DNA from: Dysgonomonas sp.
GTDB lineage: Bacteria > Bacteroidota > Bacteroidia > Bacteroidales > Dysgonomonadaceae
NCBI GenBank assembly: GCA_030151105.1
Contig: JASLEN010000461.1
Coordinates: 1 to 28,582, forward strand
Length of the DNA stretch: 28,582 bases
Reading direction: 5' to 3'
How positions within the stretch are numbered: the first letter of the stretch is position 1; each line of letters opens with the position of its first letter. Both the position numbers and the translations under genes were made by a program. The notes under the pieces were generated by a model. It did no database searches. It saw only the letters and a list, made by a program, of their open reading frames with translations, and was not told the DNA's origin. Positions 7,491 through 14,185 of the stretch are shown here, piece by piece.

Positions 7491-7498
7491 CAAATATA
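7491..7498 (-). promoter_or_regulatory. possible -7 element for the small secreted protein
   Basis: The minus strand reads TATATTTG, an exact TAnnTTTG match, 6 bp before the ATG at 7484. A partial -33 element (TTTA) lies 20 bp upstream. Transcription would begin almost at the start codon, so the message would be leaderless or nearly so, and a chance match is possible. Confidence 0.35.
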
Positions 7499-7502
7499 AA
7501 TC

Positions 7503-7536
7503 AAAAAATGGATTTATATAAACAAATCCATTTTTT
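7503..7536. terminator. hairpin terminator after the double-glycine peptide gene
   Basis: A 13-bp perfect stem AAAAAATGGATTT / AAATCCATTTTTT (7503-7515 and 7524-7536) with an 8-nt loop gives a T-run on the minus strand 14 bp after the peptide stop codon. Its place supports the peptide gene being a real, separately terminated unit. Confidence 0.75.
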
Positions 7537-7549
7537 ATTTATGCTCGGT

Positions 7550-7711
7550 TTAACAGACACCCCACATATCACTCACTATATAACCAACTCCATCATACAT
7601 ATAGTAAATTCCATCTTGTTCTACAATGTGTGGTCCCCCTCCCTCTATCTCCCTCATTTGAGATTCATTCATTTCCTTAACGGCAATAGAGCTTAAATCT
7701 AAGTTTTTCAT
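7550..7711 (-). CDS. double-glycine-leader peptide precursor (RiPP or bacteriocin-like)
   Basis: This 53-aa frame runs from the ATG at 7711 to the TAA at 7550. The N-terminus MKNLDLSSIAVKEMNESQMR continues E-I-E-G-G. Hydrophobic residues sit at -4 (I22), -7 (M19), -12 (M14) and -15 (V11) relative to a Gly24-Gly25 cleavage site. That is the classic pattern of double-glycine leaders read by C39/PCAT-type exporters. The predicted 28-residue core begins G-P-H-I-V-E-Q-D-G, is rich in Tyr and Gly, and ends W-G-V-C with its only cysteine last. A terminator at 7503-7536 follows. No exporter, radical-SAM or lanthionine enzyme is in the window, so the modification (if any) and function are unknown. The secreted peptidase gene upstream is separated by its own terminator. 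A plus-strand frame over the same bases encodes nothing recognisable. Confidence 0.75.
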   Translation of the reverse strand: MKNLDLSSIAVKEMNESQMREIEGGGPHIVEQDGIYYMYDGVGYIVSDMWGVC

Positions 7712-7787
7712 AATGCTTTTTTACTAAGTTACTATTCAATGAAATCAAAAAACTATTTGATTGTCTGTGTTACAATTATAGTGCTGT

Positions 7788-7834
7788 TCCGTCTAAAAAA
7801 ATAGACGGAAGCATAAATATTGCCTCCGTCTATT
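7788..7834 (-). terminator. terminator of the peptidase gene with overlapping alternative hairpin
   Basis: On the minus strand, a 13-bp stem with one mismatch (AATAGACGGAGGC at 7834-7822 and GCTTCCGTCTATT at 7812-7800) is followed by a run of seven T. It ends the peptidase transcript 31 bp after the stop. A third arm, TTCCGTCTA at 7788-7796, is also perfectly complementary to 7802-7810, so a competing hairpin can form. Confidence 0.75.
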
Positions 7835-7864
7835 ACTATTTTATATTTTCTAAGGATTTTCCCC

Positions 7865-9040
7865 TTATTTAATGCCCAATTTTTTAGCAATAGCTTTTGG
7901 AAGTGATTCTTTGTTGATAACGATGCTCATCGTTTTGTATTTTACAAAAGCTTCTGAAGCATACCAGATACCATCATATTTTCCAGCTTGTCCCCAAGAG
8001 TTTTTCACCATAAAGTATTTCTTGCCATTTTGGTCTTTTGCTATACCGAAGATTTGCATACCATGATCATCTGTAGTTTCTTGGATGTCGAAAGCTATTT
8101 GACGCATTTCTTGAGTAATTTCTTTTTCAACAACTGGACCTTCCATTACTTTTTCTCTCAATTTAGCATCACGATCTCTTTGAGATAATCCTAACCATTT
8201 TGCCTGATCCGACCCAATATTATCTTCAGCTGCATCATCTGGAATAACTGCAATACCATCACGAGTGAAACCTATTTCGCTCACGTCACTTGCCCAAGCA
8301 ATTGTGTATCCTTCGTTGATCGCATATTCAAATACTTCCATCAACTCATCAATAGGTAGGTTGTATGATAACGCCCATCTCCAGTTGTCAGCAACTTCCA
8401 CTGCGTAAGGTTTGTAGAATGGCTGGTGAGTGTATGAAGTTAAAGAGATATAGTTATCACTTTTTAGTCCTAAGTCTTTAGCTAGTGATTGAGGAGTATA
8501 TTTTTTCCCTTTGTAGTCAAACTCTGTTGGGATAGCACCAAAATAGGCGTCAAGAATACCATTCAATCCATTTTGCCAAGCTGTAGTCAGATTTTTGTTT
8601 GGCTTCTTATTGATGCCATCCACATATCCTTTTAGCCCAGCTTCAAGTTCGCTGTGCAAGTGATTTGTAGTTCCATAGTTTAAGCCTTGATATAGGTCTA
8701 ATGGAATAACTCCATACTCATCAAGAGTTTCTACCACATCAGCAAACGAACCACCTTGCGAATAGTTTAATGTTCCATTCATGCGAACATATTTAACTGC
8801 TTGGTCAAAATAGTTTCTACGAGCAATATACATTGCCGACAGATCGTGCTCTCCTTTTCCTGTACGTAATAGTTCAGATTCAAGAAAAGCTAGTCCCGAC
8901 CAGCTCCAGCAAGTACCACTACTTCCTTGATTCTTAATAGATGTAATTGCATTTTCTTTAACAGGTGTAAATTGGTAACCTTGGCTCCATGCACTTGCCG
9001 ATAGAGCTAGGGCTGCCACAAACACAAATAATTTTCTCAT
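7865..9040 (-). CDS. secreted C1B family (bleomycin hydrolase/PepC-like) cysteine peptidase
   Basis: This 391-aa protein has an N-terminal signal peptide (MRKLFVFVAALALSASAWSQ) and a papain-fold domain. The oxyanion Gln is Q38 (IKNQGSSGTCWSWS), nucleophile C44, catalytic H326 (DDHGMQIFG) and N347 (VKNSWG). The long insert between Cys and His and the closeness to PepC/bleomycin hydrolase place it in subfamily C1B, but it is shorter than the ~450-aa cytosolic enzymes and is exported. It most likely trims peptides in the periplasm as an aminopeptidase or endopeptidase. It lies 11 bp after the PgpH-like gene on the same strand and shares its transcript, which ends at the 7788-7834 hairpin. Confidence 0.9.
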   Translation of the reverse strand: MRKLFVFVAALALSASAWSQGYQFTPVKENAITSIKNQGSSGTCWSWSGLAFLESELLRTGKGEHDLSAMYIARRNYFDQAVKYVRMNGTLNYSQGGSFADVVETLDEYGVIPLDLYQGLNYGTTNHLHSELEAGLKGYVDGINKKPNKNLTTAWQNGLNGILDAYFGAIPTEFDYKGKKYTPQSLAKDLGLKSDNYISLTSYTHQPFYKPYAVEVADNWRWALSYNLPIDELMEVFEYAINEGYTIAWASDVSEIGFTRDGIAVIPDDAAEDNIGSDQAKWLGLSQRDRDAKLREKVMEGPVVEKEITQEMRQIAFDIQETTDDHGMQIFGIAKDQNGKKYFMVKNSWGQAGKYDGIWYASEAFVKYKTMSIVINKESLPKAIAKKLGIK

Positions 9041-9051
9041 GATTTTATAAT

Positions 9052-11148
9052 TTAATTTAGTTTGATTTCTGTTTCGTCTTTCTTTTCTTCCGTCTTCAAT
9101 TCGGGATAAGCTACTCTTACGTGTCTCATACTTACCAATTTTTCACAGAATACTTCTTTTATGTCTTCAATGTCTTTGAAGGTAATGGGGGCACTATTGA
9201 AGAGTCCAGCCATCACTTGCTTGTCTATTAATTTATTTACAAGTTCGGTGATAGACTCTTTCGTATTCTCCTTCAAGCTTCTAGATGCTGCCTCTACAGT
9301 ATCTGCCATCATCAAAATAGCTGTTTCTTTAGAGAATGGATTAGGTCCTGGATATGTGAATGGAGCAGGATCTACTTCTTCATCTGGATGCTCATTTTTA
9401 TATGAATTGTAGAAATAATCAGTTTTACCCTTTCCGTGATGTGTCAAAATAAAATCAATAATTTGTTGAGGTAGATTGTGTTTCTTTGCTAGTTTCACAC
9501 CTTCTTCTACATGGCTAATTATGATTTTAGCACTTTCGTGATAAGTTAGTCTCTTGTGTGGATTAAAGCCCTCTGGTTGATTTTCGGTAAAGAAAATTGG
9601 ATTTGCCATTTTGCCTATGTCATGATATAAGGCTCCTGTTCGTACTAATACTGCATTTGCTCCAATCTTATTAGCAGCCGAAACTACCAAGTTGGACACT
9701 TGCATCGAGTGTTGAAAAGTTCCAGGTGCAACTTCTGAAAGCTCTTGAAGCAGCGGTTTGTTGGTATTTGATAATTCTATCATGCTTACTTCGGAGATGA
9801 AACCAAATACTCTCTCGAAAACATAAATCAGAATGTAAGCGAAAGATACAAGTACAAAGTTGAGACAGAAATAGATGTAGATATCTTTGTTTTCTTCTGC
9901 TAAAAGGAAATTGAAATAACCTTCGACGCTCAATAGCCAACCAGTATAACTCAATACGTAGGTTAAGAAAATGAGTATAGAACAATATACCAATTGTGCA
10001 CGCTCAGCCAATTTTCTAAGGCTTAGGATACACATATATCCAGCCAAGGTTTGTATAATGATGAATTGCGCCATACTTTCTACGGGTATCATCAGCGCAC
10101 AAATCAAGGTGATTATCATATGTGTTGTGAGTGCCGTTCGAGAATCCATGAAAGTTCTTATCAGAATGGTGGGCACAGCAAAAGGTAGAATGTAGAGTTG
10201 GTTGTACATCTTCATATCAGCCATTAAACTGGCAAATAGAGGAAGTATCACAATCATTATCAGTAGAAAGAGGACACTTCTTCTGTTGTGGTAGATGTCT
10301 AATCTATAGAATTTTAGATAAAACATCATCGACATCAAGAAGAGAGAGATGAGAATAACTTGTCCCACAACTAGCCAACCAGGTTTTGACTTAGTTCCTA
10401 CTTTTTCCTCCATTAGTTTGGTATAGGAATCTAGGATGTTTTTAGTTTTAGCATCTACAATTTCACCTCTGTCAATAATTCTTTGTCCTGACATAACTTC
10501 TCCTTCAAACAATGATATATCTGCTAAGCTGGCTTCTCTAGCATTGGTTGTAGTGCGCTCGTCGTATTCTATATTTGGAGTTAAATAGCTATTGAGATGT
10601 AAATCTTTTAGTTTGGTAATATCTATACTCTCGGGAGCATCTTTTAGAATTAATTCATAGGCTTGTTTAGGTGTGTAGAACGAACTTGTGCTTCTAGATA
10701 TCGCAATGTTATTGCTTTTGCGCAGTAGTATTTGCTTTTTTTCTAGTTTATTGAGGTGTTCCAAATCATCAGCAGCAATCACACCCACAGAGTAAATCGA
10801 CTCTAATTGAGTATTCAAGTAATTGGTCTGATATCTTGATAGGTTGCGAACTTTTACGTCGGCTGCTATCAAATCCTTTACCTGAATTAGAGTGCCATCC
10901 CATTGCGTATAATAAATTTGCGACGATTTTAATATCTCATCCTTTTCAGCCTCTATCTGCGCATCCGATTTCTGAATGTGAAAATTGAAAGGAGCGGTAA
11001 GAAGCCCATAGAGCCAAGGCGTATTTTCTGTGTAGCTATACTGATATTTGCTTTCTCTAGGTAGGAAGTAAACAATCAATACTATAGCCAATATAAATAG
11101 GGTAGGAGTTGGTAGCTCCTTTATACTAAGACCAAAAAACTTTTTCAT
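9052..11148 (-). CDS. pgpH: 7TM-HD phosphodiesterase, PgpH-like (cyclic-di-AMP hydrolase)
   Basis: This 698-aa membrane protein has one N-terminal helix (about residues 15-30) and a large extracytoplasmic domain to ~270 (7TMR-HDED type). A bundle of further membrane helices follows to ~475, then a cytoplasmic HD domain. The HD domain shows the upstream APGTFQHSMQVSNLV His, the H509-D510-I-G-K motif in ALYHDIGK, HESAKIIISHV, ILTHHGKGKTDYF and MMADTVEAASRS, so all metal ligands are present. Listeria and Bacillus PgpH proteins with this architecture degrade c-di-AMP to pApA. The gene begins just after a promoter-like element and a 5' hairpin (11170-11188) and is co-transcribed with the secreted peptidase. 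Confidence 0.92.
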   Translation of the reverse strand: MKKFFGLSIKELPTPTLFILAIVLIVYFLPRESKYQYSYTENTPWLYGLLTAPFNFHIQKSDAQIEAEKDEILKSSQIYYTQWDGTLIQVKDLIAADVKVRNLSRYQTNYLNTQLESIYSVGVIAADDLEHLNKLEKKQILLRKSNNIAISRSTSSFYTPKQAYELILKDAPESIDITKLKDLHLNSYLTPNIEYDERTTTNAREASLADISLFEGEVMSGQRIIDRGEIVDAKTKNILDSYTKLMEEKVGTKSKPGWLVVGQVILISLFLMSMMFYLKFYRLDIYHNRRSVLFLLIMIVILPLFASLMADMKMYNQLYILPFAVPTILIRTFMDSRTALTTHMIITLICALMIPVESMAQFIIIQTLAGYMCILSLRKLAERAQLVYCSILIFLTYVLSYTGWLLSVEGYFNFLLAEENKDIYIYFCLNFVLVSFAYILIYVFERVFGFISEVSMIELSNTNKPLLQELSEVAPGTFQHSMQVSNLVVSAANKIGANAVLVRTGALYHDIGKMANPIFFTENQPEGFNPHKRLTYHESAKIIISHVEEGVKLAKKHNLPQQIIDFILTHHGKGKTDYFYNSYKNEHPDEEVDPAPFTYPGPNPFSKETAILMMADTVEAASRSLKENTKESITELVNKLIDKQVMAGLFNSAPITFKDIEDIKEVFCEKLVSMRHVRVAYPELKTEEKKDETEIKLN

Positions 11149-11169
11149 GAAAAAATTTTAGATAAATAT

Positions 11170-11188
11170 GCTGAAAAGTATTTTCAGC
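11170..11188 (-). promoter_or_regulatory. hairpin in the 5' leader of the PgpH-like gene
   Basis: GCTGAAAA and TTTTCAGC form a perfect 8-bp stem around a 3-nt loop, 21 bp upstream of the ATG and downstream of the predicted promoter. No T-run follows on the minus strand before the start, so a translational or stability role fits better than termination. Confidence 0.4.
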
Positions 11189-11201
11189 TAAATGCAATTT
11201 A

Positions 11202-11232
11202 CAAAAATAAGAGATTATTTAAGAACATCAGA
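11202..11232 (-). promoter_or_regulatory. promoter for the PgpH/peptidase operon
   Basis: Reading the minus strand, TCTG (11232-11229), a 19-bp spacer and TATTTTTG (11209-11202) match TTTG-N19-TAnnTTTG with a single mismatch in the -33 box. The leader would be about 45-50 nt and include the 11170-11188 hairpin. Confidence 0.55.
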
Positions 11233-11338
11233 GGAATAAGATAGCTAAAATCTAGGAGCTAAAATATTTTTCCTCATTCCTTATGGATTTTTGATGAATA
11301 CTTCGTCTATATTTCAAACAACATTAAAATTTACAATT

Positions 11339-12376
11339 ATGAGACTTAAACAAACTACTTCAATCCTAACTGCACTGACTCTTACATTTTTTTCTTTTAG
11401 TGCCTGTAGTAATGATACTGCTGCCCATAAGGAGGCTCAGCAAATATCTGAAACTGCCAACATAGAGGCTATAGAGGCTGAGGAGCAGATTATTTCCCTC
11501 GAAATGTATGACCAAGCAGCTAGTGATGCTCCTGTTGCACGAATTGCAAAAGAAAGAGCCGTAAGAGATGAGAATATAGATTTTGCGACTTCTAAGGCGG
11601 CTATTACGACATTTGATGGTGATAAGAAATTTATTCGGACTTCTCAACTTCAGTTCTGTGTCAAGAATGTAGTGAAGGCTACACAAGCAATAGAAGATAT
11701 TGTGATAGCTAAAGAAGGTTTTATTATCAAGTCAACTCTATCTAATTCAGTTTCGCATAGTCAAGAAACCAGGGTTTCTAAAGATTCTATTCTGCAAAGA
11801 AGCTACAATAAATTGAATGGCAATCTAACCTTGCGAGTGAAGCATGAACTGTTGAATCAGACCTTGCGAGAGATAGCTCTGGTTGCAGACCAAATGCATT
11901 ACAGAAATATTGAAGCAGATGATATTACTTTCAAAATATTGGCTAATTCATTGGAGCAAGCACGTAAAAAAAATAAGGCATCTCGTGTCAAAAATATTTC
12001 TGGAGCAGGGAAGGGGTATAGACTAAATGATTTGCTTTCAGCAGAAGAACGGATAGACTTGGCTCGTCAGCAAGAAGACGATGCGTTAGTTGAGGAGAAA
12101 GTGATGTATGACAAAATAGAATATAGCACCATCACTATTAGCCTGTGGCAAGATCCTACAGTGGTTGATAAAGTAATGCTTCGTCCAGTTGAAATAGTAG
12201 CGTATCAACAAAGTTTTATTGAAAATGTGGTAGATGCCGCACTTGATGGTTGGGAAGGACTATTGGTTGTAGTAGAGTTTTTTATCTATATCTGGCCATT
12301 GACATTGTTGGCAGTTGGAATTGTTGTTCTAATTATCCGTGCTAGACGAAAGAAGAAACAAAATCAAATAAATTGA
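11339..12376 (+). CDS. DUF4349 domain lipoprotein
   Basis: This 345-aa protein starts at the ATG at 11339, giving a lipoprotein signal (MRLKQTTSILTALTLTFFSF) ending in S-A-C. An ATG at 11291 would add 16 residues in front and spoil the signal. Residues from about R105 (RTSQLQFCVKNVVKATQAIE) onward follow the DUF4349 pattern: a beta-rich first part, a central charged helical segment (EERIDLARQQEDDALVEEKV), the YSTITISLWQ strand, and a C-terminal membrane helix (LLVVVEFFIYIWPLTLLAVG plus VVLII) with a basic RARRKKK tail. Function is unknown; the family is usually a single envelope protein. It stands alone between the divergent PgpH operon and a bidirectional terminator. Confidence 0.85.
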   Translation: MRLKQTTSILTALTLTFFSFSACSNDTAAHKEAQQISETANIEAIEAEEQIISLEMYDQAASDAPVARIAKERAVRDENIDFATSKAAITTFDGDKKFIRTSQLQFCVKNVVKATQAIEDIVIAKEGFIIKSTLSNSVSHSQETRVSKDSILQRSYNKLNGNLTLRVKHELLNQTLREIALVADQMHYRNIEADDITFKILANSLEQARKKNKASRVKNISGAGKGYRLNDLLSAEERIDLARQQEDDALVEEKVMYDKIEYSTITISLWQDPTVVDKVMLRPVEIVAYQQSFIENVVDAALDGWEGLLVVVEFFIYIWPLTLLAVGIVVLIIRARRKKKQNQIN

Positions 12377-12382
12377 GATAAA

Positions 12383-12413
12383 AAAAAGGCAGACCTAAAA
12401 AGTCTGCCTTTTT
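12383..12413. terminator. bidirectional terminator between the DUF4349 and pirin genes
   Basis: A perfect 12-bp stem AAAAAGGCAGAC / GTCTGCCTTTTT (12383-12394 and 12402-12413) lies between two convergent genes. The A- and T-rich ends allow termination from both sides. Confidence 0.88.
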
Positions 12414-12447
12414 CCAACTTAACACAAACATTACATAAGGACTTCTT

Positions 12448-13164
12448 TTAAAAATCCATCGGTACGTCTATCAATAATATGCGTGCATCTTTTGATAATG
12501 CCTTAATGTCAATAGAATCTACTTCTGTAATTCCCAAAGCATCTCTCTTTTCGAGTTTAAAGTCTCCAACTTGGAAAGACCCCTCTATTACCATTGCAAA
12601 CACGCCATTTCCTTTTTTCTTCACTACATAGTTTACACTTTTATCTTCATCAAAGTTTCCTACGCTGAACCAAACATCTTGGTGTACCCATAGACTACCT
12701 TCTGCTTCATCAGGAGACACCACGAGAGTTAGATCATTTCTATTTGCATCGTAGTCAAATTCTTTTTGTCCATATCTAGGCTTCACTCCTTTTTCTCTAG
12801 GATATACCCATATCTGGAAAAATTTCACTTCGTTATTCTCGTTGGCATTGTACTCACTATGTGTGATTCCTGTACCAGCACTCATCACTTGCACTTCGCC
12901 CGACTGGATAATGTGTTTGTTACCCATGCTGTCTTTGTGCTCCAATGCACCAGAGGTGGGGATGGAGATAATTTCCATGTCCTCATGTGGATGAGTTCCA
13001 AAACCTTGTCCTCCTGCCACGATATCATCATTGACTACTCTTAGTAGTCCAAAATTCATTCTTTCTGGATTGTAATAGTTTGCAAAACTAAATGTATGTT
13101 GTGAAACTAACCATCCATGATTTGCATTTCCTCTTGTGTTGGCTTTGTATAATACTGTTTTCAT
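12448..13164 (-). CDS. pirin family protein (bicupin, quercetinase-like)
   Basis: This is a 238-aa bicupin. The N-terminal cupin holds the pirin metal site: H58 and H60 in GFGTHPHEDMEI, then H102 and E104 in GTGITHSEYN, all conserved. The opening KTVLYKANTRGNANHGWL, with TFSFANYYNPERM just after, is the pirin signature. Family members include the E. coli YhhW quercetin 2,3-dioxygenase; the natural bacterial substrate is uncertain. ATGs at 13164 and 13170 are both possible; the former gives the family's usual N-terminus. It is divergent from a LysR gene, with a full-consensus promoter at 13194-13224, so control by that regulator is likely. Confidence 0.92.
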   Translation of the reverse strand: MKTVLYKANTRGNANHGWLVSQHTFSFANYYNPERMNFGLLRVVNDDIVAGGQGFGTHPHEDMEIISIPTSGALEHKDSMGNKHIIQSGEVQVMSAGTGITHSEYNANENNEVKFFQIWVYPREKGVKPRYGQKEFDYDANRNDLTLVVSPDEAEGSLWVHQDVWFSVGNFDEDKSVNYVVKKKGNGVFAMVIEGSFQVGDFKLEKRDALGITEVDSIDIKALSKDARILLIDVPMDF

Positions 13165-13193
13165 AATCATATAGTTTTTGATTTTTACTAATA

Positions 13194-13224
13194 CAAAGTT
13201 ACGGAGACTTAATCTATGTTCAAA
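13194..13224 (-). promoter_or_regulatory. consensus promoter for the pirin gene
   Basis: The minus strand shows TTTG (13224-13221), a 19-bp spacer and TAACTTTG (13201-13194), matching every defined position of TTTG-N19-TAnnTTTG. Transcription should start near 13188, about 24 nt before the ATG. Confidence 0.75.
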
Positions 13225-13241
13225 ATAGAATAATTAAGCCA

Positions 13242-13265
13242 TATCTATTAAAATATTTATAGATA
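13242..13265. promoter_or_regulatory. candidate LysR operator between pirin and lysR
   Basis: TATCTAT (13242-13248) and ATAGATA (13259-13265) are perfect 7-bp inverted arms; the whole 24-bp element matches its complement at 10 of 12 positions per half. Its centre is about 65 bp upstream of the predicted pirin start site, the usual position of a LysR-type recognition site. Confidence 0.5.
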
Positions 13266-13282
13266 ATATGTATCTTTGGATC

Positions 13283-14185
13283 ATGGTAAATTTAGAATGG
13301 TATAGAACATTTAAAGCCATCTATCAAAATGGCAATTTGACACGAGCAGCTGAAGAACTTTTTATCTCTCAGCCCAATGTGAGTATTCAGTTAGCTTCAC
13401 TCGAAAGCTATATAGGACATAAACTATTTCAGCGTCTGCCTCGAAAGTTAGTTCCTACCGACTATGGAAAACTGCTTTATACGCAGATTGTAGAATCAGT
13501 TGAAAATTTAGAACGTGTAGAAACAGAATTTCGTAAGACAGCACTCAAACGAGAAGAAACGGTACGTATAGGTACTCCAATAGAATATGCTAATAACATT
13601 CTGTTAGAAAAACTAAATACTTATGATGCTAATATCACCTTGAAGTTTGAGATGGCAAAAGTGTTGATAGATGATATCATTAATAAAAATCTAGATTTTG
13701 TAATTGCTACGCAAAAAGTCGAAAAAGAAGGGTTGGTTTATGAGCCACTTGTAGAAGAGACTTTTATGATAATTGCTCACTCAACATTAGATGTAATTGA
13801 ATTGGAGCAATGTATTGCGAATAAGGACTTAGAAGGCGCGGAAAAATGGTTGATGGAACAGAAGTGGATTGTTTATGATTCCAAATTGTCTATTATTCGC
13901 CGTTTTTGGAAAGAGAATTTCAATAAGCGTCCTTTACTGAAACCTCATTATGTGATTCCAGATATCAATATGATGATGCAAGCAGTTACATTGAACTTTG
14001 GAATCTGTATAACTTCTGATTTGCTAGCTAAAGAGCATTTGACAAATCAAGAGTTGAAAATTATCTGGAAAGGTGATAAAGTAGCTTGCAATCAGCTATG
14101 GCTTGCTTATCATCCTTTGCAAGTAGAGGAGCATCAGATCGAAAAAATGAGAAGTCTTCTAGGAATGACAAAAGAACTCATTTAA
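13283..14185 (+). CDS. LysR family transcriptional regulator
   Basis: This 300-aa regulator has an N-terminal winged helix (LEWYRTFKAIYQNGNLTRAA, then FISQPNVSIQLASLESYIG and LFQRLPRKLVPTDYGKLLY), a linker helix and a C-terminal periplasmic-binding-like effector domain (from about residue 85). The ATG at 13283 gives the standard start; an ATG at 13268 would add five residues. TATCTTTG at 13271-13278, directly before the start, resembles a -7 box, but no -33 element is at the right distance. It is divergent from pirin and shares a palindromic site with it (13242-13265). The effector is unknown. Its 3' end overlaps the convergent acetyltransferase gene by 8 bp. Confidence 0.93.
   Translation: MVNLEWYRTFKAIYQNGNLTRAAEELFISQPNVSIQLASLESYIGHKLFQRLPRKLVPTDYGKLLYTQIVESVENLERVETEFRKTALKREETVRIGTPIEYANNILLEKLNTYDANITLKFEMAKVLIDDIINKNLDFVIATQKVEKEGLVYEPLVEETFMIIAHSTLDVIELEQCIANKDLEGAEKWLMEQKWIVYDSKLSIIRRFWKENFNKRPLLKPHYVIPDINMMMQAVTLNFGICITSDLLAKEHLTNQELKIIWKGDKVACNQLWLAYHPLQVEEHQIEKMRSLLGMTKELI

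Noticed and set aside
7508..7696. Open frame on the plus strand across the double-glycine peptide gene
   Set aside because: It starts inside a terminator stem, has low-complexity His/Ile/Asn-rich translation and no motif; the minus strand carries a recognisable leader peptide here.
7865..9040. The papain-fold peptidase as the maturation protease of the double-glycine peptide
   Set aside because: Leader cleavage needs a C39-type domain on the cytoplasmic side, usually in an ABC exporter. This one is a secreted C1B enzyme, has no membrane helices or ATPase and is separated by a terminator.
13271..13278. TATCTTTG as a promoter for the LysR gene
   Set aside because: It matches the -7 consensus but lies 4 bp before the ATG and has no TTTG 19-21 bp upstream; probably chance in AT-rich DNA.
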